From Neocallimastix lanati (nom. inval.) (lineage: Eukaryota; Neocallimastigomycota; Neocallimastigomycetes; Neocallimastigales; Neocallimastigaceae), in contig JACVTC010000174.1 of assembly GCA_016946835.1 (NCBI GenBank), positions 64,001 through 90,000 of the forward strand: 26,000 bases of DNA, in the 5' to 3' direction. Both the position numbers and the translations under genes were made by a program. Shown here in pieces: positions 1 through 13,882 of the stretch (position 1 is the first letter of the stretch; each line of letters opens with the position of its first letter). Under the pieces are notes generated by a model. That model was not told where the DNA came from. It ran no database searches and saw only the letters and a program-made list of their open reading frames with translations.

Positions 1-23
1 TATATATTATTGTTTTTATCCTT

Positions 24-138
24 GTAAGAAATATTTCTATTTTAAATTAAAAAAAAAAAAAAATTTTTTTCTTATATACAAATAAATTAATATTTTTAAT
101 CCTTAAATATTAATTCATCATTAAATTAATATCAATAG
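24..138 (+). other. Predicted intron of the NDT80-like gene
   Basis: A strong donor (GTAAGA at 24-29) and an acceptor (CAATAG ending at 138) bracket an AT-rich segment of 115 nt. Bases 1-23 read openly, and their last two bases join base 139 to form a codon that continues in frame into the DNA-binding domain. The main open frame has no ATG near its 5' end and meets an in-frame TAA at 122-124, so an upstream exon is required. The true start codon lies left of the window. Confidence 0.6.
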
Positions 139-3100
139 TTTTGAATTGGATTTAAGATCAAAAATTGATAGAGGTTTCTTTTTAAATGATAATGTATGGA
201 TTTGTTATCGTAGAAATTATTTTCAAATTAAAATATTTTTCAATATAATAGAACAAGGTAAAGATATACCAGAGATGATGGATTTTCCAAATTCACTTAA
301 TAATATGTATATAGAATTACCAGATCGTGGAATGAGTAAAATAAATAATTTTTATGTTGATATTGAAGGTATAATCACAAATAGTAATTCAAAAGTTGAA
401 ATAATACAACATACTCCAAAGCGTGATAAAGCAACTCAGAAAAAACCAGAAATAAAGCTAATTTATCCGGGTGGTGATCTCTCCTCTTATAATCATTCTT
501 TAGAACGTAATACTATTGTTTTATATGAACGTCTTCAATTCAGAAAAGCAACTAGTAATAATGGTAAACGTGCTACTGCTCAACAATTTTATTCCCTAAA
601 AGTAAACCTTTTTGGTCAATTAGAAGATGGAAAACAGGTACTTATTGCTTTTATCGAATCATCTCCTATCGTTGTTCGTGGTAGAAGTCCAGGTCATTAT
701 AATCATCAAAATTCAAATTCATCTAATGGAATAAAGATTATGAATATGAAAAAAGATTATGATTCAATGAACAATTCTAATATCACTACACCAACTCCAA
801 CGATGGAAATAACAAATTCAACACAAAATATATCTCCAACGACAATTTCTTCATTATCTAATAATAATAATAATAATAATGATAGTAATAATAATACTAA
901 CAATAATTTTAATGTTTTAAATTCATTGACAACGAATAATTCAATTCAAACTGTAAATAGTAATCCTAATCGAAATACTATTACTCCTTCCTCATCAACT
1001 ACTTCTTCTCCATCGGGTCAATCTCAATATCAAAATATTACCACTGGACAAACCATTCAAAATTCTACTTATTATAATGGTAATTATAATTATATTTCTA
1101 ATCAAAATAATAATCAAAATCAAACTTTTTATAATTCTTCCAATGCCCAACCAAAGAGTATTAATAATGGTAATAATTATACTTCAGATGGTAATAGAAT
1201 GATGAATGGTAATAATCCATCGCCACTTTCTCCAATTTCTCCCATGAATAATTATCAGGGAAATCAAACTGCTCAAAATTCATCAAATCCATCCAACTAT
1301 GCTTATGGTAATGTATCAAAAACTACTTTCTACAGTAATCCTCAAGCACAATCTCAGCCTCCTTCTTATCCAAATACAGCTACTTATAATAATCAACCTC
1401 AACCCTCTTCCTCCTCCTCTCCCATTACGTATTCCTATTCTAATAATCAAACTTCTATGATTTCTTCATATAATAATAATAACAATAATAATAATAATCA
1501 TAATGGAGGACCTAATAATAATTTTAATAGTGGTAACTATAGTCAACCATCCAATTATGATAATAATTCTCATGGGATTACATATAATCAAGGAGGAAAT
1601 GGTGGTCTTCCATTGAATCAAGTTCAAAATCAAAATGATGCTGGTTCAACGTTTTATAGTTCTCAAAGACAACAAAATCAAAATGATTCCTTTTCTCGTG
1701 GTCAACCTATCTATAATCCTCAAGCAGGACCTATTACTCAAGATAATTGTCAAAATACTTCTACTGTTTCTATCTATTCAACTACCTCACAACAACAACA
1801 ACAACAACAGCAACAGCAACAACAAAATAATATTAATATGAATCATCAACAAGGTAGTTATAATACTTTAACTCCTACTAATCAATATCAAGCTCCACTA
1901 TCTCCTATTCCTCCTTCTCAACGTCAAACTTTCCAAATTCAAACTTCATATCAACAACCACAAAGTACTGCAAATGGTAATACTACTGTTTCTAATTATC
2001 AAATTTCTAATATTGTTTCTGCTCAAAATCCATCAAACGTCAATGTTCATGGTAACTCTTATCCTACTCAAAATCAATCTTATAATAATTATTCATTTTC
2101 TAATCAAAATCCTAAAGAAAATACCGCTTATCCTACCAATAGTAATGATTCTTCCGCTACCACTATAACTAATGGTAATGAAAATTATTATTATGCTAAT
2201 CAGCAAAATTCAGCATCGGCATCAGCTTCACAAAATAATATGCAAACTCAAAATGCTAATACGGCCTATTCTTATGGTATGAATTTAGCCTATCCTAATC
2301 AAAATCAATCATTCCAACAATCTCAGTCACATACCCAAACACAAGTACAAGTACAAGCACAAGTACAAGCCCAAACTCAACAAGTTCAAGCTCAAACTCA
2401 AAATACTATTGTTTATCAACAAGCTCAACCACAGGCTCAAGCTCAAGTTCAAGCACAAGGTACTTCTATAGTCTATCAACAACCAACTCCACAAAATACT
2501 GCCGCATTCTATTTCCAACAACATCAAAATAGACCAATGAATGCTATTGTCTATCAACATACAGGTACTCAATCGCAAAATCAAGCAGCAATTTATTCTC
2601 AACCACAACCACAACCACAACAACCTCTTTATCAACAACAACAACCACAACAGCAAACACCATCTTCTAATAATGTTGTTTATTCACCTCAAAAAATTAT
2701 TATTCAACCTAATCAAGGAAACCCTTCAACTGTTGTTTATCAATCCCAACAACAAAATGTTTTACCTACTTCTAATTCTAATCCTACTGTTTTTGCTACT
2801 TCACAACAATCACAACAACAATCCTACCCATCTAAATCATTTATTACTCAAAATCCTTCTCAATCAATTCAACAACCAACCCAACAACCACAACCACAAC
2901 CACAACAACCACAACTATCTCACCAGCAATTACCTCAACAGCAACCACAACAGTATCATCAACAACAACCACAGCAACAACCACAACAACAATCACAGCA
3001 ACAAATAGCTCAAAGTCAATCACCACAACAATCAAAATTGGTTTCATCTACTAGTTCAGTTGTAGATAATACACTTAAAGCACCTTCAAATGAAGATGGA

Positions 3101-4420
3101 AAATTAATTAAAGAACCATTAACCTTAGTAGAAGGAGAAAATAAAAAAGAAGTCACTGAAAAGTATAATGAAAATGATGAAAAATCAATATCCTCAACTA
3201 TTGTTGAAGCTAATGAAATGAACAAGAACAAAAAATTCCAAAAATTAAAAGATACTTTCATGAAAGAGAATGAATCTAACGGTGATCAAAAATCAAAAAT
3301 TAATAAACAGAAATTTGATGTTATTAAAACAATGAAAAATATTAAGCGTATTATTGAAAATGGCGATAATGATAAAGCAAAGAGTAATCCTAAAGTCAAA
3401 AATAATATAATAATAAATGAAGTAGACAATGAAGTTAAGGTTAATTTTAATCCCAATACTTATGATGGCAATAATTTAGATAAATCAATTGAAATAGATA
3501 CTAGTAATAATTATAATATAACAAAATCTAGCCAACCTGCAAATATGAAAAAATTTGATCATTCAAGTATGGCTATTGATAAGGCTATTGATAAGGAAGA
3601 TAATAAAACAGAAAATAATGAAATATCAGTTGATAAGGCTACGGATAAATCTAATAATATAAAAATGTCTATTGATAAAGATACAAAAAAATCAAGTGAT
3701 ACTGAAATGTGTATTGATAAAGATACAGTAAAAATAAAAGAAAAAGAAATATCTATTCATATCAAAAATAATGATACCAATAAAAATAAAGATTTAAATA
3801 CTACTCTCAATGAAGATAAAAATGAGAATGTTAACTCAACTAAAGATACCAATATTAATAATAACAATGATACCAAGAAAACTGAAAATATTGAATCTAA
3901 CGATCCAATCAATGAAATAAAAGAAAAGAATAATAAACCAGTCGAAGAAAAAGATCAAACTTTAGAAAAAGAACCTAAAAAGAAAGAATTAACACAATCA
4001 AATCATGAAGAATCTAAAGAAAATGAAAAAATTCAAGATAAAGAAAATGATCATAGTCATGAAAAGAATGAATTTTCCAAAGAATTGAATAGTAAAGTTA
4101 ATAAAGAAAATAATCCGGTTAAGAAGAATGAACTATCTGATGACTCAAATGATTCTATTAAGAAAGATGATCAAATAATGAAGGAATTAACTAAAGATTT
4201 AAGTAAGATGGAAAAAGAAGATGATCAAAACAGTAATAAATTAAATAAAGATTTAAATAGCACCGAAAAGGAAAGTGACACAGAAAAAGAAATTGATCTT
4301 GAAAAGAATAAAGAAAATAAAAATAAAATAATAAATTCTGAATCTTCTCAACCTATTCTTGGAAAAAGAAAGTTAAGCATTTCAGAAGGTTCCAAGAAAA
4401 AAAGTAAAACTGATCTTTAA
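139..4420 (+). CDS. NDT80/PhoG-like DNA-binding transcription factor with Gln/Asn-rich tail (5' partial)
   Basis: A sequence-specific nuclear transcription factor of the NDT80/PhoG (Vib-1-like) family is the likely product. The first ~190 residues carry the family landmarks in order: KIDRGFF, CYRRNYFQ, IQHTPKRDK, ERLQFRKAT, NNGKRATAQQ and the closing SPIVVRGRSPGHY. In family members this immunoglobulin-like fold binds DNA, and in fungi such factors control meiosis, nutrient response, secreted enzymes or incompatibility. About 800 residues of Asn/Gln/Ser/Pro-rich low complexity follow, including poly-Gln near 1792-1826 and QAQVQAQ-type repeats near 2340-2460. A highly charged Lys/Glu/Asp tail comes next, with repeated IDK motifs near 3570-3740. 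A basic KRK...KKKSK patch just before the stop may be a nuclear signal. The exon begins at 139 after a predicted intron, so the N-terminus is missing. The tail is far longer than the roughly 600 residues usual in the family. The family call is firm; targets are unknown. Confidence 0.9.
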
Positions 4421-4425
4421 AAAAA

Positions 4426-4459
<34 letters not shown>

Positions 4460-4995
4460 ATACTTATGTTTTATTTTATATAAAAATCATCCTTCATTAT
4501 AATATAATAAATAATCAAAAATAGTATTTAATAATTAATACTTTATATTGTTATTTTTATTTTTTTTTTTTAAAAAATTTTTTAATTAATATATATATAT
4601 ATATAAATTAGAAATAAAATTAAAGAAATTCATCTATTTATTTTATTATCATTTCATTTTTAAAAATATTAATATTTAATTAATTTAAATATAATATATA
4701 AATAATTCTAATTTAATATTATAAGAAAAAGAAAGAACCTTTTTTATTAAAAATTTTTGATAACAATATTTTGAATATTTTTTTTTTTTTTTAAAAAAAA
4801 ATATATATATAATTCTCATTTATAATTATTTACTTTAAAAATTATAAAAAATTTTTTATTATATTTTTTTATTACATTTCATTATAATTATATATATTTT
4901 TTTAAGTATTAGAATTTATATTTATTTCTAGAATAATAATAAAATTTTTTCTTTTATCCTCAATACTTTTTTTTTTTTTTTTATTGTATTTTTTA

Positions 4996-5028
<33 letters not shown>

Positions 5029-5038
5029 AAATAATTAA

Positions 5039-5072
<34 letters not shown>

Positions 5073-5120
5073 ATATAATTTTAATCCATTAAGAATAATT
5101 TTTTTTTTTTTTTTTTTTTT
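4421..5120. other. AT-rich spacer downstream of the NDT80-like gene
   Basis: No gene is seen here. A (TA)n tract follows the stop codon at about 4427-4461 and probably lies in the 3' UTR or terminator region. Further (TA)n tracts, an (AAAT)n run near 4998-5026, and A or T homopolymers near 5044-5070 and 5101-5120 fill the rest. The only open frame, on the minus strand near 4902-5144, is made of homopolymer codons and is not credible. Confidence 0.7.
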
Positions 5121-5206
5121 TATTTTAGTGTAACATGACACCAATTTAAATACAACAAAAAAAAAAAAAAAAAAAAAAAAAGAATTTTTAAGGTAATATT
5201 TGATTT
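5121..5206. repeat. Direct repeat, copy 1 (with GTGT...ACAC inverted motif)
   Basis: This stretch begins TATTTTAGTGTAACATGACA and ends with AAGGTAATATTTGATTT. The same sequence recurs at 5824-5894, about 703 bp away, differing mainly in the length of an internal A-run. It contains GTGT (5128-5131) and ACAC (5138-5141) around a 6-bp core. A copied promoter segment, the flanks of an insertion, or the ends of a small mobile element are all possible. Confidence 0.75.
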
Positions 5207-5209
5207 TGA

Positions 5210-5510
5210 AAAATATTTGTTGTAACTATCTACTAGTTCAGTTGATTGTAGCGTGTGTGAAAAAGTGTTTAATTTCCTTCTCTGGGGAAGAATGGAAGGA
5301 ATCTATTTAAGTACCAGATGAAGTCAAGTGCTTATTCTGATACTCCATTCTTGGTAATTACTGCGGGTCTTCTTCAATCGATTATACCTATAATGGTCTT
5401 TGTTCAATAGATTCAAATCAAATCCTATTACTACTACCACCAAGAGCGTCAATGCTGAAGAAACAGTTAAGACAGGCCGGCAGGGCTAGCGCAACCAATG
5501 AAGATCAAAA
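5210..5510. other. GC-enriched island, probable relic or inserted element
   Basis: About 290 bp stand out from the surrounding DNA by much higher G+C and a lack of homopolymers, including a GCCGGCAGGGCTAGCGC stretch near 5477-5493. No ATG-initiated frame of useful length exists. Short open stretches look protein-like on the plus strand: one frame runs Gly-Asn-Tyr-Cys-Gly-Ser-Ser-Ser from about 5350, another has a Thr4-Lys-Ser-Val-Asn-Ala-Glu-Glu run from about 5427 to a stop near 5490. Bases 5234-5253 match a tRNA D-arm/A-box pattern (TAGTTCAGTTGATTGTAGCG), but no clear B-box or acceptor stem follows. It could be a degraded gene fragment (the YCGSSS motif is faintly reminiscent of chitin-binding modules), a SINE-like element or a remnant of another transposon. 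Confidence 0.4.
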
Positions 5511-5823
5511 TTTTCATATCTTACAAATATGAATAATATTGTAAAGTCAAAAATAATTATTTGTACTACAGTATAATAATTATAATGCCCTTGTGAAGTC
5601 TTACTTGATATTAATTATATGAAACTAGAATTCATTATTTGATTTTGTGTTTTTTTTTTTTTTTTTTTTTTTTTTTTGTTTTGTTTTTTTATTTATTTAT
5701 TCTTTTATTTTTATCTTTTTTTTTTTTTTTTATTACATGTATTTTATTTAACTATTTAATTAATAAAGATGAAACAATTTTTGCTACCATTAAAAAAAAA
5801 AAAAAAATAAAATAAAATAAAAT
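5511..5823. other. Spacer between direct repeat copies
   Basis: The island fades into ordinary AT-rich DNA here. A T-run at about 5650-5678 and a second near 5717-5730 are the only structures. A short ATTTGATTTTGTG near 5638-5650 echoes the end of the direct repeat. No gene is seen. Confidence 0.6.
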
Positions 5824-5894
5824 TATTTTAGTGTAACATGACACCAATTTAAATACAACAACTAAAAAAGAATTTTTAAGGTAATATTTGATTT
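5824..5894. repeat. Direct repeat, copy 2
   Basis: Second copy of the repeat at 5121-5206, in the same orientation, with GTGT at 5831-5834 and ACAC at 5841-5844. The internal A-run is interrupted and much shorter here (ACAACTAAAAAAG). Outside slippage-prone homopolymers the two copies look essentially identical, suggesting a fairly recent duplication or insertion. Confidence 0.75.
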
Positions 5895-6609
5895 AAAAAA
5901 AAAAAAAAAAAAAAAAATTTGACAATATTTTAGGATAAAATATATATATATATATATTTATGTTTTTAACATACATAATCTATAATTTATATTAAATTGT
6001 CATTTTTATTTAAAAGGGCATTTTGCAATTTCGTAATAAACAAAAAATTTATATATAAAATAGTATAATTTTTTTTTTTGTTTATTTAATACTATATTTA
6101 TTAAATAATATAATATATATCTAATATTTATATTATTTATTATTTATTATTTATTATTTATATTAATATATAATTTTTTATTATTACATTTTATTATTAC
6201 ATTTTATTATTACATTTTATTATTATTGATTTATAATACAAAGATAAGAAAATAATATGGTGAAATTAAGAGTAAAAATTGTCATTTATAAAGGAAAATT
6301 TAAATCTATCCTAAACTACTATTTACATACAGAAAAAACGGCAATCACATCTGAAATAATGTTATTAAAAAGATTTATGTGATTTAAATATTCAATTAAA
6401 AAAGAAAAAAAAAAAAAAAAAAAAAAAAAAAATTAAAAAAAAAAAAATTAAAAAAAAAAAAATTAAAAAAAAAAAAATTAAAAAAAAAAAAATTAAAAAA
6501 AAAAAAAAATTAAAAAGTTTAATGTTTTAAAAACGAAATAGCGTCTATTTTATTTAATTATATATATATATATAAAGTAATAATTCATTTTATATATAAT
6601 TAAATTTAA
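5895..6609. repeat. AT-rich spacer with two short tandem arrays
   Basis: About four copies of a 13-base unit (ATTTTATTATTAC) occupy about 6180-6230. A second array at about 6430-6512 repeats A10-13 separated by TT, roughly six times, giving regularly spaced A-tracts. These lie just beyond the 3' end of the minus-strand peptidase gene. No coding signal is seen. Confidence 0.65.
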
Positions 6610-7895
6610 TTATAAATACTTAAGTTCTGTTAAAATTAACCATTTAATTAGAATACATTTTAAATTATATTCTATATTTGATTTTACATTCTCTATTTTT
6701 CTTCTTTTCAAATTATAATGTAGAATGGGAGTCCAATCCAAAAATTTTACCTTATCTAAAGTATATTCATCTTCTGATATATAATTATTTTTTTTCTTGG
6801 ATAATTTAGTAATATACCATGCATAGTTTGTTCTATAAAATAATAATTTTTTTGAAAACGTACAATAGAAAAGTGATTTCCTTAATATTTCTGAATTTTC
6901 CAATTCTTTAAGTCTTAATTCTTTTTCATTTTCATTTTCTATTTTCTCTATGTCATTTTTTTCCTTTTCTATTTCATCAGAAGATTTATCTATTTTTTTT
7001 TGTAAGCCATATTCTTTTAATTTATTTATTTCATCATCAGTTAGCATTCTCGCTGATTTTCGAGCTCTTTTCATTCCACGTTCACCATATATATTTTTAT
7101 TATTATATAATATTTTTATAGCAAATTCAATCTCACTATACTTAGTTGCTATATTTATATACTCATATTTATTGTTTTCCTTCTCTTCTTTTAATTTGGA
7201 TTTATGAACACCTATTACCTTTTGTCTTTCATTTAAAAGAGGAGAACCAGACGATCCTTGATCTGTTAATATTTCATGAAAATAATTAAAACCATGGTCA
7301 GAATTTATTCTTCCATGGGCAAAAGATTCTTGTGTTTTAGGATATTGAAGAATTAAAATTGATTGTCCAATTTCATCTTCTTCCTTACTAGGATTTAGAA
7401 ATTCTGGTTCGATTTCATCAACAATTTCATCATTTAATTCGATAAAAGTAATATCAATCAATTCTGATGTAAATACAAAATCTTCATTATAATTAATTTG
7501 AATTTCTATAGCTTGCTCTTTATTATTAAATTTATAAATTTTAAATGATTTTCTTGATTCAAATATTTTTTCATTTAATACATGATTGTTTGTCATTAAA
7601 CCAAGTAATGGATATTTTTTTGAAGGAATTGGAATTTTTATAAAAAAACCTGTACCAAAAGTATTATCTATTTCTATTAAACAAATTGAATTGAGTGTAG
7701 TTTTAATTCTATTTTCATTTTTAAAAGTTTTATATTTTTCTTCTTTAGAAATAACAGATACATTTTCACTTTCAAAATTATAAATCAATAATTAATAATC
7801 TTTTTTATAAAATTTAATTATATATATTAATAATATAAACAAGTACCTCTTTGGCTTGTCACTACCATTTTCATTGCCTTTATATAAAATTTCAT
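6610..7895 (-). CDS. Trypsin-like serine peptidase
   Basis: A chymotrypsin-fold serine peptidase of the Trypsin_2 type is predicted. The triad is visible: His in TNNHVLN (about 7582-7584), Asp in LIDITFIEL (about 7453-7455) and Ser in DQGSSGSPLL (about 7249-7251). The GTGFFIKIP strand precedes the His, and KVIGVHKSK follows the Ser. No signal peptide or transmembrane segment is evident, so an intracellular protein is likely. After the catalytic domain comes a tail of about 170 residues with a Lys/Glu-rich, coiled-coil-like stretch (about 6890-7000) and an unrecognised Tyr/Lys-rich C-terminus. The open frame reaches 7788 without an ATG before the domain, so an upstream exon is needed. One model is ATG at 7895, exon 7895-7847, donor GTACTT, and acceptor AAAG ending at 7743, which closes in frame to 393 aa. 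That acceptor is unusual and the start is tentative. The GTPase-ankyrin gene lies just upstream on the same strand. Confidence 0.75.
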
Positions 7896-7903
7896 TTTAA
7901 TTA

Positions 7904-7956
<53 letters not shown>

Positions 7957-7990
7957 TTTAATTTAATAAATTAAATAATTGAATAATTAA
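7896..7990. repeat. Poly-A tract in the spacer between GTPase-ankyrin and peptidase genes
   Basis: About 43 consecutive A residues (about 7908-7950) sit in the ~95-200 bp between the GTPase-ankyrin stop and the peptidase start. On the coding strand this is a poly-T tract. It could act in termination of the upstream gene, as a nucleosome-excluding promoter element for the downstream one, or as neither. Confidence 0.6.
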
Positions 7991-11833
<3,843 letters not shown>

Positions 11834-11939
11834 ATAGTAATACCTATATAAAGAAAATTAAATAATATAATAATTATAGAATTAATATATTAAATAAACT
11901 TTCCATTATTTATCTAAAAATAAAATAAAATAAATTAAA

Positions 11940-11996
<57 letters not shown>

Positions 11997-12130
11997 AGAT
12001 TATTATTATAAATTATCTAATCATTTAAATTATCAAAACTTAAAAAAAAATTATTATATAATTTTTTTTTTTTTTTTTTTGTTTTTTTTTTATACGAAGT
12101 TCATTCAAAATTATTATACTTATAAATGTA
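11834..12130. other. AT-rich upstream region of the GTPase-ankyrin gene
   Basis: This is the 5' flank of the minus-strand GTPase-ankyrin gene. It contains an A-run of about 50 bases (about 11943-11992) and a shorter T-run near 12063-12080. No TATA element or other motif can be distinguished against this base composition. Confidence 0.5.
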
Positions 12131-12455
12131 TTAATTACAATATTCTTCATTACAATGGAATAATTCATTAAAAAATTTTCCATCATTTTTATTATTGTTT
12201 ATATTATATTCAAAAATTAAATTTATTAGTACTATCATCTTTTTACAATAAATAAAATAAATTGTATAGTTCATTATATTCATGTATAAAATTATGATAG
12301 AAATCTGAACCTTAATTCCTCATAGAATTTTTCTTCGAAATTGTCAAAAATTTTACTAGTATTGAAATCAAATTTTTAAAATAAATTATATTAAATTTTT
12401 GAATCATTTACCCTTCTATATTAGAGAGGGAAAAGTCCACAGATGTATTTTCCAT
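12131..12455 (-). pseudogene. Coding-like remnant or small spliced gene, unknown family
   Basis: An ATG at 12455 opens a short exon (12455-12412, MENTSVDFSLSNIE...) ending at a GTAAAT donor. A 56-nt intron runs to a CTAG acceptor at 12356, and the next exon continues in frame (KIFDNFEEKFYEELRF...) to a TAA at 12292, giving 35 residues. Downstream, coding-like text continues with frame changes and a stop: one frame reads FIHEYNELYNLFYLL then a stop, KDDSTNKFNF, and a +1 frame reads EYNINNNKNDGKFFNELF to a TAA at 12131-12133. The Glu/Phe/Tyr/Asn composition resembles real proteins of this genome, not random AT-rich translation. The simplest reading is a decayed gene with two frameshifts and one stop; a short intact peptide gene or extra introns are alternatives. 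No family is recognised. Confidence 0.35.
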
Positions 12456-13110
12456 GCAAAAAAAAAAAAAAATTCTTTTATTATATAAAATTACATTAAT
12501 TCAAAAGATTTATAAAAATTATCCTTGGTTTAATTTTTCTCATAATAAAAATTTTTTATAATATTATATGGAACCAAAAGTTTATATATATATATATATA
12601 TTAATAATATATAAAATTAATTATATTTATCAAAATAATTATAATTTATTTAAAATTTTAATTTTTATTTTATGAAACTTTTGAAGATATTTATTAAAAT
12701 ATATATATATATATATATATATGTAAATTTTAATATATATTTATTATAAAAATAAAATTGGATAATATTAAATACAAAGTTGATTGTTGAAAAATAATAA
12801 AAATAATAATAATAAATATTAACTAATTATATAAAATAATATTAACAATTCATTTAACAGTATAAATATGTTAAAACATTTAAAATTTATAGATAAGTCA
12901 AAATAAAAATAATTACAATGATATATTAATAGGTTAATATATAGAAAAAATTCTTATAGAATGATAATATATTAAAGCATTTATATATTTTCGATTTTCG
13001 ATATTTGTAATCCTATTTTTTAATCATATTAATAATACTAATAATATATGAAATAATTGAAAATTTATTTTTTTGCTTTGCTTAATCAATTACTTTAAAA
13101 ATTTTTAAAT
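12456..13110. other. AT-rich spacer, no gene seen
   Basis: The region holds A/T homopolymers and (TA)n tracts (about 12580-12600 and 12700-12722). No frame has coding-like composition and no RNA gene is apparent. Confidence 0.6.
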
Positions 13111-13228
13111 AATCTTTATAGTTTCGTCAGATTTATTCTTAAAGAATTAAATTTTATATGAATAGATAAAAAAAACAAAAAAAAAAAAAAAAAAAATTCT
13201 TTATCATTTAATATAATATGTTTAATAT

Positions 13229-13266
<38 letters not shown>

Positions 13267-13508
13267 TATAACATAAAATAATAAAAATAACAATAACGAA
13301 AGTAAATCTTTTAGTATTTCAATACAAAATCCAGGTATTCATAAAGTAATTATTTTTATTTGTATTAAAATTTTTAATTAATCTTTATAGTTTCGTCAGT
13401 TTTATTCTTAAAGAATTAAATTTTATATGAATAGATAAAAAAAACAAAAAAAAATTTTTTTATCATTTAATATAATATGTTTAATATAAAAAGAAAAAAA
13501 AAATAAAA

Positions 13509-13548
<40 letters not shown>

Positions 13549-13632
13549 AAAATAACAATAACGAAAGTAAATCTTTTAGTATTTCAATACAAAGTCCAGG
13601 TATTCATAAAGTAATTATTTTTATTTGTGTTA
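13111..13632. repeat. Tandem duplication, unit of 269 bp
   Basis: The segment 13111-13367 recurs at 13380-13632 in the same orientation with an offset of 269 bp. Both copies share, in order, AATCTTTATAGTTTCGTCAG, TTATTCTTAAAGAATTAAAT, TCATTTAATATAATATG, AACAATAACGAAAGTAAAT and CCAGGTATTCATAAAGTAAT. They differ by a few substitutions (for example CAAAATCCAGG versus CAAAGTCCAGG) and in the lengths of the A-runs and the (TA)n tract. The unit contains no open frame. It looks like a recent local segmental duplication. Confidence 0.9.
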
Positions 13633-13882
13633 ATAATTTATATCAAATATCCTTCTCTTTTCCTAAATTTAAGTAATAATTATAAATACTTTTATTATTA
13701 AGTACATGATAAATTTGTACTAAAAGTCTTAAGTTAATTATGAAAAATATGAAATGTTTGATTCATTTAATATAAATAAATATAATTCTTTAATAATTTT
13801 ACTTAATACATTAAAATCAAGAAATGATAAATTCCTTATATGTTCCGTAGTATAATTTACCAGTATTCAATATTTTTATTAT

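Noticed and set aside
1635-3261. Several plus- and minus-strand open frames overlapping the NDT80-like gene
   Set aside because: They are shifted-frame shadows of the Gln/Asn-rich codons; the compositions (His/Asn, Leu/Trp or Val runs) follow from CAA and AAT repeats.
4902-5144. 80-residue minus-strand open frame
   Set aside because: It consists of homopolymer-encoded Lys and Phe runs and overlaps the direct repeat.
5225-5310. A complete tRNA gene
   Set aside because: Only the D-arm/A-box region matches; no acceptor stem, T-arm or B-box pairing could be found.
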